A model generated the notes under the pieces. The model made no database searches. It saw only the letters and a program-made list of their open reading frames with translations, and was not told the origin of the DNA. This document shows positions 17,706 to 26,679 of a DNA stretch of 64,000 nt, piece by piece. Every line of letters starts with the position of its first letter. Positions within the stretch are counted from its first letter, which is position 1. The DNA is from Palsa-89 sp963824345 (GTDB taxonomy: Bacteria; Acidobacteriota; Terriglobia; Bryobacterales; Bryobacteraceae): positions 124,001-188,000 of the forward strand of contig CAWGOZ010000023.1 of assembly GCA_963824345.1 (NCBI GenBank). Reading direction: 5' to 3'. Position numbers and translations under genes: made by a program.

Positions 17706-18839
17706 CCGGGATTCTCAAACTCGCCTATAAGCTGCTGGTCAACGACAAGGCCAAGTTCACGGCGTTGCTGGTGGGCATCACGTTCGCCGTTTTTCTGATG
17801 ATCGCCATGACTTCTCTTTTTGCCGGAGTGCTAAGTAGAGCGTCTGCGACGGTGATCAATCTCGGGGCGTCGATGTGGGTCATGGACCCGTCGGTCCAAA
17901 CGGTTGCGAACACCATCGGAATGCCGGATTACGTGCTGGATGCGACGCGAAGCATCCAGGGCGTCAACTACGCGGTGCCCGTTTATTCCGGCGGCGCTCT
18001 GGTGAAGCTAGCCGATGGCGCCTATCAGGCGGTTACCGTGGTTGGGCTCGACGATACAAGCTTGTTCGGCCGCCCGCGGCTCCTCCAAGGAAAAATCGAG
18101 GACATCTACGGCGAGAACGCTTTTTTCGCTGTCAAAGATACCGAATTTCCTAAACTCGAGAATCCCCAACTGGGAGCGGAGTTTGAGTTGAATGAGCACC
18201 GGGGAGTCATCGTGGGCATCGCCCAGGTTGCCAGCAGCGGCTTGTTCGGCGTACCAACGCTCTATACGACCTATGAAAGAGCGCTGCAATACATCCCGAA
18301 CCCTCGATTTACCATCTCTTATGTACTGGTGAAACCCAAGAGCCCGTCCGACGTGCCCAATATCAAGCGTGAGGTAAAGGCGCTCGGCTATCTGGCCCTT
18401 ACCGATGGCGAGTTCATGCGCAAGATATCGGACTTCTACATGTTCCAGACTGGCCTCGGGATGAACCTTTTGATCATGACGGCTATGGCCTTTGTCGTCG
18501 GCCTCTCCATTTCGGGCCAAACGTTTTTTACCTTTGTGCTGGAAAACCTGGAAAAGTTCGGCGCTCTGAAGGCCATGGGCGCCAAGAGCCACGAATTGAT
18601 TCTGATGATATTGTTCCAGGCCAGCTTCGTGGCGCTAACAGGATACGGTCTAGGGATCGGATTGTGCGCTCTCACCATCGCGCTCGCCAAGATGAGGCTC
18701 CCGGATTATGCAGCGATGATCACGTTCTGGAATCTCGGACTGGCGCTGCGTAATGGTTGTCATTATCGCCGCCGTCTCCAGTTATTTCGGCGTCCGCAAG
18801 GTATTGCGGATTGAACCCTTCGATATTTTCCGAGGTTGA
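17702..18839 (+). CDS. DevC-like ABC exporter permease (frameshift near the 3' end)
   Basis: Membrane permease of the DevC/MacB type: an N-terminal helix, a periplasmic domain (about 40-230) and FtsX-like membrane segments. The uninterrupted frame ends at 18814, but removing one C at 18749 turns the tail into L-A-L-V-M-V-V-I-I-A-A-V-S-S-Y-F-G and ends R-I-E-P-F-D-I-F, the normal DevC ending, with stop at 18837-18839. The last membrane helix is therefore lost in the sequence as given. GTG 17702 overlaps the previous stop; the ATPase gene starts 1 base after 18839. The restored protein has 378 residues. Confidence 0.82.
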
Positions 18840-18840
18840 C

Positions 18841-19539
18841 ATGCCAGAAGTCGCAATTCGAGCAACCGGGATCGTCAAGTGGTTTGGCGAAGGCGAGGCC
18901 AGAACGCAGGCTCTGAGAGATGTCAGCCTCGAAGCCAATTTCGGCGAAATGCTGTACATCGTGGGACCGTCCGGCAGCGGGAAGACGACACTGCTGAGCG
19001 TGCTCTCAGGCATTCTCAGGCCGGATTCCGGCAGCGTCTCGGTGGAAGGATCGGACATCTGGAATCTTAGCAACGACAGGCTGGCCGATTTCCGCCTGCA
19101 CAAGATCGGCTTCGTTTTCCAGGATTATCATCTGTTTCCGCGGTTGACCACGGCCGAAAACGTGGCGGTTCCACTGATTCTGAAGCGAATGGACTGGGGC
19201 GAAGCGCTCGTCGAGGCCAAAAAGTATCTGGAGATTGTCGGTTTAAGAGGGCGCGCCGATCTTCCGCCGGTAAAGCTGAGCGGAGGCGAACAGCAGCGCG
19301 TCGCCATCGCCCGCGCCATTGCCGGACAACCGGACATTCTGATCATGGACGAACCCACCGCCTCCCTGGACGGCGATACCGGGCATGCCGTCGTCGGTTT
19401 TGTGAAAGAGAACATTCTGAATGATAAACGCTGCATCCTGATCGTCACGCACGACGCCAGAATAAATGATTTCGCCACCCGGATTTTAAAGATGGAGGAC
19501 GGGCGGCTCACTGGATACGAGAAGGGAGGCACCGAATGA
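18841..19539 (+). CDS. DevA/LolD-like ABC exporter ATPase
   Basis: A 232-residue ATPase that energises the DevC-like permease. Walker A G-P-S-G-S-G-K-T-T, the Q-loop V-F-Q-D-Y-H, signature L-S-G-G-E-Q-Q-R and Walker B I-L-I-M-D-E-P-T are all intact, followed by the H-loop V-T-H-D. ATG 18841 is chosen over upstream TTG codons because it follows the restored permease stop directly. The stop overlaps the next ATG by four bases (ATGA). Confidence 0.92.
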   Translation: MPEVAIRATGIVKWFGEGEARTQALRDVSLEANFGEMLYIVGPSGSGKTTLLSVLSGILRPDSGSVSVEGSDIWNLSNDRLADFRLHKIGFVFQDYHLFPRLTTAENVAVPLILKRMDWGEALVEAKKYLEIVGLRGRADLPPVKLSGGEQQRVAIARAIAGQPDILIMDEPTASLDGDTGHAVVGFVKENILNDKRCILIVTHDARINDFATRILKMEDGRLTGYEKGGTE

Positions 19540-20612
19540 GAAAGCTATTATTCGCATTGTCGTTCGTTGGCCTGCTGGCCGGATGTGTGGTTGCTTATGT
19601 CTCGGGCATCACCCAGCCCCCGCTGCCGCCGGCCTTCAATCCTCCCACCAATCCTTATCCCAGCGGCATCTATGCCGAAGGGATGGTGGAGAGCGACCAG
19701 CCGAGCGGCGAAGACATCAATGTTTACCCGGAAGTGTCGGGCACCATCAAGCAGATCCCGGTGGCGGAAGGCCAGCAGGTTAAGAAAGGGCAGGTTCTGC
19801 TGGTGCTCGATGACTCTATTCAGAGGGCCACAGTCGAGCAACTGCAATCACAGGCAGAGGCTGCTCTCACTCTGCTGAATGAACTGAAGGCTCAGCCGAG
19901 AAAAGAAACTCTGGACGTGAATGAGGCCCAAGTCCTCGCCGCGCAGGCGACGCTGAAAACCGCCCAGGATGGATTGGATAAGCAACAAACCGCTTACAAT
20001 CTGGACCCAAAGTCAGTCAGTAAAGATGCCTTGGACACGGCCGCAAATGCCGTCCTGACGGCCAAAACCACGCTCGAAGTCGCGCAGAAGCAACGCGACC
20101 TGACCAAGGCCGGCGCCTGGATTTACGAAGTCAACAACCAGGAAAGAACCTACAACGCCCTGTACAAATCTTATTTATCCGCCAGCGCGCTGCTTGCCAA
20201 GTACACCCTTCGGGCGCCGAGCGATGGAATTGTCATGGCGATCAACCCCGCTGTGGGAAGTTACGTATCCGGGCAGGGCGCTTATGACACCTACACCCAG
20301 GGCATGGACCCCCTGCTGGTGCTGGGAAATCCTCATTACCTGAGCGTGCGTTGCTACGTTGACGAAATTCTGGTGCCGCGGCTCCCAAGCGCGGCCAAAA
20401 TAAAGGCTCAGATGACGGTTCGCGGATCAACCGTAAAGATTCCGCTCGAGTTCGTCAGGATGCAGCCATTCGTCTCGCCCAAGATCGAACTTTCCGATCA
20501 GAGGCTGGAACGGGTGGACGTTCGAGTTCTGCCGATCATCTTCCGCATCCAGAAACCCAACGACGTGACCCTGTATCCGGGACTGTTGGTTGACGTGTAC
20601 ATCGGTAGGTGA
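19536..20612 (+). CDS. DevB/HlyD-family periplasmic adaptor
   Basis: A 358-residue membrane-fusion protein linking the ABC permease to the outer-membrane channel. It has an N-terminal signal/anchor with a lipoprotein-like L-L-A-G-C at about 15-19, a lipoyl half-motif (V-S-G-T-I-K-Q-I-P-V-A-E-G-Q-Q-V-K-K-G), a coiled-coil hairpin from about 90 to 200, the returning lipoyl half (L-R-A-P-S-D-G-I-V), and a C-terminal beta-barrel domain. The context (VWFA-DevC-DevA-DevB-TolC) indicates a tripartite exporter; cargo unknown. Confidence 0.9.
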   Translation: MRKLLFALSFVGLLAGCVVAYVSGITQPPLPPAFNPPTNPYPSGIYAEGMVESDQPSGEDINVYPEVSGTIKQIPVAEGQQVKKGQVLLVLDDSIQRATVEQLQSQAEAALTLLNELKAQPRKETLDVNEAQVLAAQATLKTAQDGLDKQQTAYNLDPKSVSKDALDTAANAVLTAKTTLEVAQKQRDLTKAGAWIYEVNNQERTYNALYKSYLSASALLAKYTLRAPSDGIVMAINPAVGSYVSGQGAYDTYTQGMDPLLVLGNPHYLSVRCYVDEILVPRLPSAAKIKAQMTVRGSTVKIPLEFVRMQPFVSPKIELSDQRLERVDVRVLPIIFRIQKPNDVTLYPGLLVDVYIGR

Positions 20613-20616
20613 ACTT

Positions 20617-22089
20617 GTGGCCAAAGGATCAACACAATTCGCGCTCGCGGCCGCTGCAGTCTTGCTGGCGGGATGCAGCATCGGACCCAAATACACGCGG
20701 CCTTCGGCCCTGGTTCCGCCCGCTTATAAGGAGCTGGGGGCACCCAATACAGAGGGCACTTGGAAACCAGCTCAACCACGGGACCAAGTGGCGCGCGGGA
20801 AGTGGTGGGAAGGTTTCAAAGACCCTGAGTTGAACCAGCTCGAAGAGCAGCTCAACATTTCAAATCAGAATGTCGCCGCGGCCGCTGCGAATGTACAGGC
20901 CGCGCGCGCCATGATCCGGGAAGCCCGCGCCCAATACTTTCCGACGCTCACGGCCAATCCGGGGATCACAAATTCTCGTTTGTCGACCGCATTCGGGCAA
21001 ACTGTCGGCGCCACTTTCACCACGTACTCGCTGCCGCTCGAGGCCTCCTGGGAGCCCGATCTATGGGGCCGCATTCGGAATACAGTCAAGGCCAATACGT
21101 ATTCAGCGCAGGCCAGCGTCGCCGATCTGGAGAATGTACGCCTGTCCTCTCAAGCCCAGCTCGCCGCCGATTACTATGAGCTTCGCGCGCAGGATGCGCA
21201 GAAGCAGCTGCTCGATTCCACGGTGAGCGCCTATCAGGAGGCGCTGGATCTGACGCGCGCCCTTTACAAATCCGGGCTCGACAACGATGAAGCGGTCGCG
21301 CAAGCGGAGTCGCAATTGAAAGCCGCACAGGCCCAAGACACCAGCCTGGGCGTTCTCCGTGCGCAGTATGAACATGCGATCGCGGTTCTGGCGGGTCAGC
21401 CGGCATCGACGTTTGCAGTTCCCGTGGAAGCCCTGAGAGCGTCTCCTCCACCCATTCCGGTTGGGATTCCATCCGAGCTTCTGGAACGCCGGCCCGATAT
21501 CGCCGCAGCCGAACGCGCAGTAGCCCAGGCGAATGCACAGCTTGGCATAGCCCACACGGCCTTCTTTCCCACGGTTACATTGAGCGCCTCGGCCGGACTC
21601 GAGAGCCTCTCGCCTACGACATGGTTCACATGGCCCAGCCGGATTTGGTCCGTGGGCCCGAGCCTGGCACAAAACCTGTTCGATGCGGGATTGCGCCGCG
21701 CTACAGTTCAACAATACCAGGCCGCCTACGATCAAACCGTCGCGAACTATCGGGAGACCGTGCTAACAGCCTTCCAACAAGTGGAAGATAACCTGGCGGG
21801 GCTCAGGATTCTCGCACAAGTGATCGAGCAGCAGAGCGCCGCTATTGACTCCGCTGGAAGATACCTGCGGGAGGCTGAAGTCCGGTACCAGGCCGGCCTG
21901 GATCCCTATCTGACTGTGATTGCGGCGCAAACCGCTTTGCTCAGCGATCGGCAAGCCGTGGTGAATTTTCGAATGCTGCGAATGGTCGCGGGCCTCCAGT
22001 TGATCGAAGCGCTGGGTGGCGGCTGGGATGCGTCACAGATTCCCTCGGAAAATGCGCTGCGAACCGGCATCCCCGCTCGTCAACCCTAG
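20617..22089 (+). CDS. Outer-membrane efflux lipoprotein, TolC/NodT family
   Basis: A 490-residue outer-membrane channel subunit. GTG 20617, 5 bases after the adaptor stop, gives a lipoprotein signal with the lipobox L-L-A-G-C at about residues 17-21. Two tandem OEP repeats with long helices follow (about 80-270 and 280-470), with the family motif E-R-R-P-D-I-A-A-A-E-R and the late A-E-V-R-Y-Q-A-G-L repeat. It completes the tripartite exporter with the three genes before it. Confidence 0.92.
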   Translation: MAKGSTQFALAAAAVLLAGCSIGPKYTRPSALVPPAYKELGAPNTEGTWKPAQPRDQVARGKWWEGFKDPELNQLEEQLNISNQNVAAAAANVQAARAMIREARAQYFPTLTANPGITNSRLSTAFGQTVGATFTTYSLPLEASWEPDLWGRIRNTVKANTYSAQASVADLENVRLSSQAQLAADYYELRAQDAQKQLLDSTVSAYQEALDLTRALYKSGLDNDEAVAQAESQLKAAQAQDTSLGVLRAQYEHAIAVLAGQPASTFAVPVEALRASPPPIPVGIPSELLERRPDIAAAERAVAQANAQLGIAHTAFFPTVTLSASAGLESLSPTTWFTWPSRIWSVGPSLAQNLFDAGLRRATVQQYQAAYDQTVANYRETVLTAFQQVEDNLAGLRILAQVIEQQSAAIDSAGRYLREAEVRYQAGLDPYLTVIAAQTALLSDRQAVVNFRMLRMVAGLQLIEALGGGWDASQIPSENALRTGIPARQP

Positions 22090-22226
22090 TCTCTCGGTGA
22101 GCCATCAAACGTGCCACCTGAGTCCTTTCACGCAGCCCAGCAAGCAACTGCCTCTACTTCTCTCGAACCCGTGATTCTAATCATGTGTTTTCAATGCAGT
22201 ACGGCCTATCCCCGGAACCAACTCAA

Positions 22227-22242
22227 TGGACGCACGATTGCC
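22227..22242 (+). promoter_or_regulatory. Possible sigma54 promoter for the small membrane protein gene
   Basis: TGGACGCACGATTGCC: GG at 22228-22229, GC at 22240-22241, ten bases between, and a good TTGC -12 box. Predicted start near 22253, just before the GGAGGT site. Confidence 0.35.
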
Positions 22243-22264
22243 CTATTCAAAAGCGGAGGTGGTT

Positions 22265-22543
22265 ATGGCTGATTTCAATTTGACACCCGTGGTTGTGATT
22301 TGGGCGATTTTGGCAATCGCGACGCTCGGATTGGCGCTGTATCGGAAGCTGGTCTCGGCAAGCGAAGAGGATTTGGTCCACCTGGGCCCTGGAGAGGAGC
22401 GCGCGATTCCCAAGCAGGTCGCCCTCGCGGCCAAACTGGAAAGCGTCGACCGGTGGGGCAAGACGTTAACGGTGATTACGATCACGATGGGTCTTGTGGT
22501 AGCCGCGCTGATTCTGTATCAGGCCTGGCTGGTACACAAGTAA
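22265..22543 (+). CDS. Small two-helix membrane protein, function unknown
   Basis: A 92-residue protein. ATG 22265 is preferred over 22226 because GGAGGT lies 4 bases upstream. Two membrane segments (about 7-25 and 69-88) flank a charged loop of about 40 residues. I do not recognise the family. It sits alone between the exporter operon and the cytochrome locus, so its partner is unclear. Confidence 0.6.
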   Translation: MADFNLTPVVVIWAILAIATLGLALYRKLVSASEEDLVHLGPGEERAIPKQVALAAKLESVDRWGKTLTVITITMGLVVAALILYQAWLVHK

Positions 22544-22717
22544 GCTTGCGGATCGTGGCGCGCGGGGGTGCGCAGATCCCTGCAGCCTGCCCGGTGTGCG
22601 CGTAGCCGCTCAGGCTGCGTGATTTCGCCTGCGTCCCCTGGCGCAATGGAGAACGTTTCTTGCTATCGAGGCGTGCCGGAGGGTTGGCGAGAAGCGTGCA
22701 ACGCCGGATGGCTGTCG

Positions 22718-23854
22718 ATGAAACCTCCAACTAAGAAATTAATGCTTACCGCCGCGGTCGCGTGGCTGGGCGCGGCCTTGCCCTTCGGAAACGTTGCGTT
22801 CGCGCAAGATCAGAAAACGCAAATGGCTGACGATGTCTTCAAGAATGTTCAAGTACTGAAGGGTCTTACGGTCGACGAATTCATGGGGACCATGGGACTC
22901 TTCTCGGCTGCGCTGAACGTTTGTTGCGGCGATTGCCATGTCGGCGCCGGCGGCTCCGAGCCGCAGTGGGAGAAAGACGTTCCCCGCAAGAAGACCGCGC
23001 GCCGGATGGTAGAGGTCATGAACAAGGTGAATCGCGAAAGCTTCGGCGGCGCACAAACGGTGACGTGCTGGACCTGCCACCGCGGCTCCGGCGCCCCATC
23101 CACTACTCCTTCCATCGACTCAATTTACAGCGATCCAGTTGCAAGTTCGCCCGACGTACTAACGCAGGCCACCAACGGCACCGTGCAGCCCTCCGCCGAT
23201 CAGATTCTCGACAAATATATCCAGGCTCTGGGCGGCGCCGATCAGTTGGCTAAACTCACCAGCTACACCGCCAAAGGAACCGCTACTTCGTTTGGACAGG
23301 ACCACGGCTATCCGGTGGAGATTTATGCCAAGGCGCCAGACCAACTCGCCACCGTCGTTCACCAGCGCGAAGCCGATATGGCCAGGACCTTCGATGGTCA
23401 TGACGCCTGGGTGATGCTGCCGCTCACCGTGGTGCAGGATTACCAACTCCACGCGAGCGCCCTGGAGGGCGGCAAACTTGACGCTCAGATGGCCTTTCCA
23501 GGCAACATCAAGTCGTTTTTTAATAACTGGCGGGTAAGTTATCCGACCACCATTGATGGACGTGACATGTACGTGGTTCAGGGAGGGCGCGCCGGCGGCT
23601 TCATCGCAACGTTTTATTTCGACCAGAAAACCGCTTTGTTGAGGCGGGTGGTTCGTTACGCCGGTTCAGCGGTGGGCCGCGTTCCGACGCAAATCGACTA
23701 CTCCGAATACCGTCCCGTGGCGGGTGTCATGATGCCCTTCAAATGGACCTTTGGCTGGGTGAGCGGCCGGGAGGACTACACGCTGACGGAACTGCAACCG
23801 AACGCTCCGGTTGACTCGGCAAAGTTCGCCAGGCCGGTTCCACGAGCAAACTAG
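22718..23854 (+). CDS. Exported diheme cytochrome resembling reaction-centre cytochrome c subunit
   Basis: A 378-residue exported protein. ATG 22718 starts a signal peptide ending A-F-A-Q. Two heme c sites, C-G-D-C-H and C-W-T-C-H, lie between about residues 68 and 120 in a pattern seen in photosynthetic reaction-centre cytochrome c-family proteins, which in Acidobacteria occur in non-phototrophs. The C-terminal 230 residues are a beta-rich LolA/outer-membrane lipoprotein-sorting-like fold (F-D-G-x-D-A-W, V-V-Q-G-G-R). It converges with the small cytochrome c gene of the opposite-strand operon. Role probably periplasmic electron transfer. Confidence 0.75.
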   Translation: MKPPTKKLMLTAAVAWLGAALPFGNVAFAQDQKTQMADDVFKNVQVLKGLTVDEFMGTMGLFSAALNVCCGDCHVGAGGSEPQWEKDVPRKKTARRMVEVMNKVNRESFGGAQTVTCWTCHRGSGAPSTTPSIDSIYSDPVASSPDVLTQATNGTVQPSADQILDKYIQALGGADQLAKLTSYTAKGTATSFGQDHGYPVEIYAKAPDQLATVVHQREADMARTFDGHDAWVMLPLTVVQDYQLHASALEGGKLDAQMAFPGNIKSFFNNWRVSYPTTIDGRDMYVVQGGRAGGFIATFYFDQKTALLRRVVRYAGSAVGRVPTQIDYSEYRPVAGVMMPFKWTFGWVSGREDYTLTELQPNAPVDSAKFARPVPRAN

Positions 23855-23862
23855 CCGGGGGT

Positions 23863-24180
23863 TTACTTCTTCAGACTTCGGACGTATGCGACGACATTGT
23901 CGGCAGCCGCGCCCGATACGCTTCCGACCGGCTTCATCTTGCCCTTGCCGTCCGCGATGATCTTCTTCAAGTCTTCGTCACTGGCAGCCTGGACGTCGGC
24001 CGACTTCAAGTCCCGCATATCTACCTTGAACATTTTCGCGATGGCGGGGTTGGCTGTGCCGTCGGCCCCGTGGCAGGATTTACAGGATTTCGCGTAGACT
24101 GCCTCCCCGGCTTTTGCATCGGCGGCCTGAAGAGCGGCCGCGGCGGCGGCGAGACTGAGAGCGATCAATAGAGTGCGCAT
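23863..24180 (-). CDS. Small class I cytochrome c
   Basis: A 105-residue periplasmic cytochrome c with a signal peptide (residues 1-19, ending L-Q-A-A-D), one C-K-S-C-H heme site near residue 33 and a Met ligand in G-K-M-K-P-V-G-S near residue 82. It is the last gene of the leftward cytochrome operon, 13 bases after the NapC-like gene. Likely shuttles electrons between the membrane cytochrome and the periplasmic part of the Mtr-type conduit, or to another acceptor. Confidence 0.9.
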   Translation of the reverse strand: MRTLLIALSLAAAAAALQAADAKAGEAVYAKSCKSCHGADGTANPAIAKMFKVDMRDLKSADVQAASDEDLKKIIADGKGKMKPVGSVSGAAADNVVAYVRSLKK

Positions 24181-24193
24181 TGGCGAATCTCCT

Positions 24194-25585
24194 TTAGTGG
24201 TTTTGTGCCGGGGTTAATTCCAGCGTCTTCAAAATCTCAGGCGCAGCTTCGTCCATCGCTACCGGTTGATGGCACAAGCTGCAATCTTGCGAAATGCTTT
24301 GCTTATCGGCCGAGGCGTGTGCGCCATCATGGCAACGGAAGCAGCCCGGATCGTCGGTATGGCCGAGATTGTTGGGATAGGTTCCCCAACTGACCTTCAG
24401 ATCCGAAAATACGTTGCGTTGATAAATGGCGGCCAGGGCTTGTCCCGCCGTTTGAATGGCAGCGCGCTGCTTGGCGGCGGCATCGGCGTAATTCATCAAA
24501 TAGAAGGCGCTTAACGCTTCGGGGATCTTTTCTTTCACGTCGTCGCCGCTTCCGTAGCTGGCCTTGAGGAGCTCCACGGATTGTTTCTTGACGAAGGGCA
24601 GGCTGGCGGCGATCTGGCCGGACGCCATGGCCTGGTTGATCGCTCGATCCGCCGGTTCGAACGCATGCGCCGCCCGGTTGTGGCAATCCACGCACTGCAT
24701 TTCGAAGCTGGCAAGGGAGCGGACCGCAGGGGTGGCGAGATACGTTCGCGACACGCCGGTTTTGGAGTTGGTGTATTCGACCGAGGTGATCGTTTGGCGT
24801 TTCTTGTCGGCGGCGGAGTAACGGATGCGAATGCCCGGTCCCAGATGGGCCGCATGGATGGCCGCGATGCGCATCAGCAGAACGGTTGTGGTGCGCGTGT
24901 TGCCTTCGTCATCTTTGTAAGAAGGGATCACGCGGAGCCGCGGCGGGCTTGGCTTGTCCCGCTCATGGCACTGTTCGCAGGTTTCGGCGGAGGAGACCAA
25001 CGTGTTGTTCTCCATGGCCGATTCGATCGGCCGCGGAAAGGTGTTAAACATCACGGCGAACAGTTGATTCGTACCCGCCAGTTTCGCTTTGAACCAGCCG
25101 GTTGCCCCGGGTGCGATGTGGCAAGCGTCGCAAGCCACGGCTTGGTGCGGCGGTACGGCGGCATGGGCAGTGAACTCCGGCTTCATGACGTGACAGGTCG
25201 CGCCGCAAAACTGAACGGTGTCCATCTGCACCACAGCGCGGTAGCTGAGCTGGCTCGCGATCACGACGTTGGCAACGGTCATCACGCCGAAGAAAATCCC
25301 TACCCGCCGCCAAGCCACCCGCCGGTCCTCCACTTCCGAAAGACTCGCGGTGACTTTGCGTTTGGCCAGCGCGATGCCGATCGGGATCAGGATCAGCCCC
25401 GCGAAGAACACCATCGGAATCGCGATGAAAACCAGCAGCCCGATGTAAGGATTGCTGACGCCTTTGCCGCTGATGTTCAACGGCAGCACGAACAGCCACG
25501 AAAATCCCGCCAGCGTGACCAGCGCGGCGCCCAGCATGCTGATCCAGCTGCTGGTGAGTAGGACAAGAACGGGACGTTTGTTCAT
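24194..25585 (-). CDS. NapC/NirT-like membrane multiheme cytochrome c
   Basis: A 463-residue candidate quinol dehydrogenase. Three N-terminal membrane segments (about 10-32, 42-66, 88-108) are followed by a periplasmic domain with six heme sites: one C-G-A-T-C-H of the CX3CH type, then CDACH, CEQCH, CVDCH, CFRCH and CSLCH. The V-M-K-P-E-F segment after the first heme resembles NapC/NirT quinol-site regions. The ATG overlaps the stop of the upstream tetraheme gene by four bases. The likely job is oxidising the quinol pool and feeding the periplasmic cytochromes of the conduit. Confidence 0.85.
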   Translation of the reverse strand: MNKRPVLVLLTSSWISMLGAALVTLAGFSWLFVLPLNISGKGVSNPYIGLLVFIAIPMVFFAGLILIPIGIALAKRKVTASLSEVEDRRVAWRRVGIFFGVMTVANVVIASQLSYRAVVQMDTVQFCGATCHVMKPEFTAHAAVPPHQAVACDACHIAPGATGWFKAKLAGTNQLFAVMFNTFPRPIESAMENNTLVSSAETCEQCHERDKPSPPRLRVIPSYKDDEGNTRTTTVLLMRIAAIHAAHLGPGIRIRYSAADKKRQTITSVEYTNSKTGVSRTYLATPAVRSLASFEMQCVDCHNRAAHAFEPADRAINQAMASGQIAASLPFVKKQSVELLKASYGSGDDVKEKIPEALSAFYLMNYADAAAKQRAAIQTAGQALAAIYQRNVFSDLKVSWGTYPNNLGHTDDPGCFRCHDGAHASADKQSISQDCSLCHQPVAMDEAAPEILKTLELTPAQNH

Positions 25586-26679
25586 GGATGGTTCAAGTAA
25601 GCGATCAGGTCCGCCATTTGTGAGCCTTCGAACCTCGGCCAGGCGATGCCTTTGGTTTTCATCTGATCCTGCATAGCCGGACCGTGCTTCCACAGCACCG
25701 AAACCATGGTCGCGGCGCTGAATTCGCGTCCTTTGATCGGCAGTTGGGGAGCTCCGCTGGAAGCGTTGTTGTGACAGGCCGCGCAGCTTTTGGCCACGAA
25801 GACACGGCTCCCCGACGATGGACGGCCCGACCCTTCAAAGAACTTCACCGCCCAAAATGAGCTGACCAGCGCCTGCATTTCACCTGGAGCCAAGGGCGCA
25901 GCCGGCGCTCCCACCGCAGCCATGCGAGGCGCGTGATTCCACATCTCGACCGCGATCTCGGTCAATGTCTGACCCTGCACACGATCAGCCAGCGCGTCCA
26001 CCGTCTGGTGGCACTTGGCGCAGCCGGCCGATTGAAACGCCGGCTGGTCTGTCGCGGAAACCTCCAGATGGAACATGCCCGTCTTGGACCGGGTTTCGGG
26101 CAAATTGCGAAGATACACGAGCATATCGGTGAGCCCCTGCGCGTTGAGCGGCGGAAATCGAATGTCCGATGCCGTCGCGCCCAGCATATGGGAGCGGTGG
26201 TTCCACATGGCGTCGATCAAGGCGATAGGGTCGGTGAGCCCTTGCCATTGGCTTACCGGCTTCGCCGTGGGGCCCACGGGTAGAGTGTGGCAACCAGCGC
26301 AACCTTCCCGCTCGAACGCATGCTTGCCACGGCCGGCGTCGCCAGGCTGGTCAAAGAAGCGCGCGGCGTAGAAGAAGGCCATCAGATCCTGCGCGGCCTG
26401 CTGGTCGAGCTCTCCGGCGCGAATCTGACGTTCGCGCATGGAAGCCCACATGACAGGCGCATGATTCCACATCGTAGCCGCGAGAGACGCGGGCGTGAAT
26501 CCGCGGTCTTCGATTCGGCTAAGGTCGGGCGCCGCGGTTCCACCGGTGCCGTTGACGCTGTGGCATTGGATGCAAGAAAGCGATTCAAACAAGCGCTCGC
26601 CTCGGGTTGAATCCGCCGTAAAGCTGGCGGCTTGGGCCGAAAGCGCCGAAACCAGCAGCGCGAGCAATGCCCGGTTCAT
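25582..26679 (-). CDS. Periplasmic tetraheme cytochrome c (fused class I modules)
   Basis: A 365-residue protein with a signal peptide (first about 17 residues, ending A-Q-A-A) and four class-I-like modules, each with a CxxCH: CIQCH, CAGCH, CAKCH and CAACH, spaced about 80-100 residues apart. Met-containing segments such as N-H-A-P-V-M-W repeat in each module. Start and stop overlap both neighbours by four bases (ATGA), so translation is coupled with the barrel gene and the NapC-like gene. Probable periplasmic wire between inner-membrane and outer-membrane parts. Confidence 0.85.
   Translation of the reverse strand: MNRALLALLVSALSAQAASFTADSTRGERLFESLSCIQCHSVNGTGGTAAPDLSRIEDRGFTPASLAATMWNHAPVMWASMRERQIRAGELDQQAAQDLMAFFYAARFFDQPGDAGRGKHAFEREGCAGCHTLPVGPTAKPVSQWQGLTDPIALIDAMWNHRSHMLGATASDIRFPPLNAQGLTDMLVYLRNLPETRSKTGMFHLEVSATDQPAFQSAGCAKCHQTVDALADRVQGQTLTEIAVEMWNHAPRMAAVGAPAAPLAPGEMQALVSSFWAVKFFEGSGRPSSGSRVFVAKSCAACHNNASSGAPQLPIKGREFSAATMVSVLWKHGPAMQDQMKTKGIAWPRFEGSQMADLIAYLNHP

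Noticed and set aside
17380..18840. Programmed frameshifting in the VWFA and DevC genes
   Set aside because: No slippery heptamer followed by a structure is visible, and neither family is known to use recoding; simple one-base faults explain both.
24581..25561. Long frame antisense to the NapC-like gene (326 codons)
   Set aside because: Lies wholly within a multiheme cytochrome gene with clear motifs; composition is that of a shadow frame.
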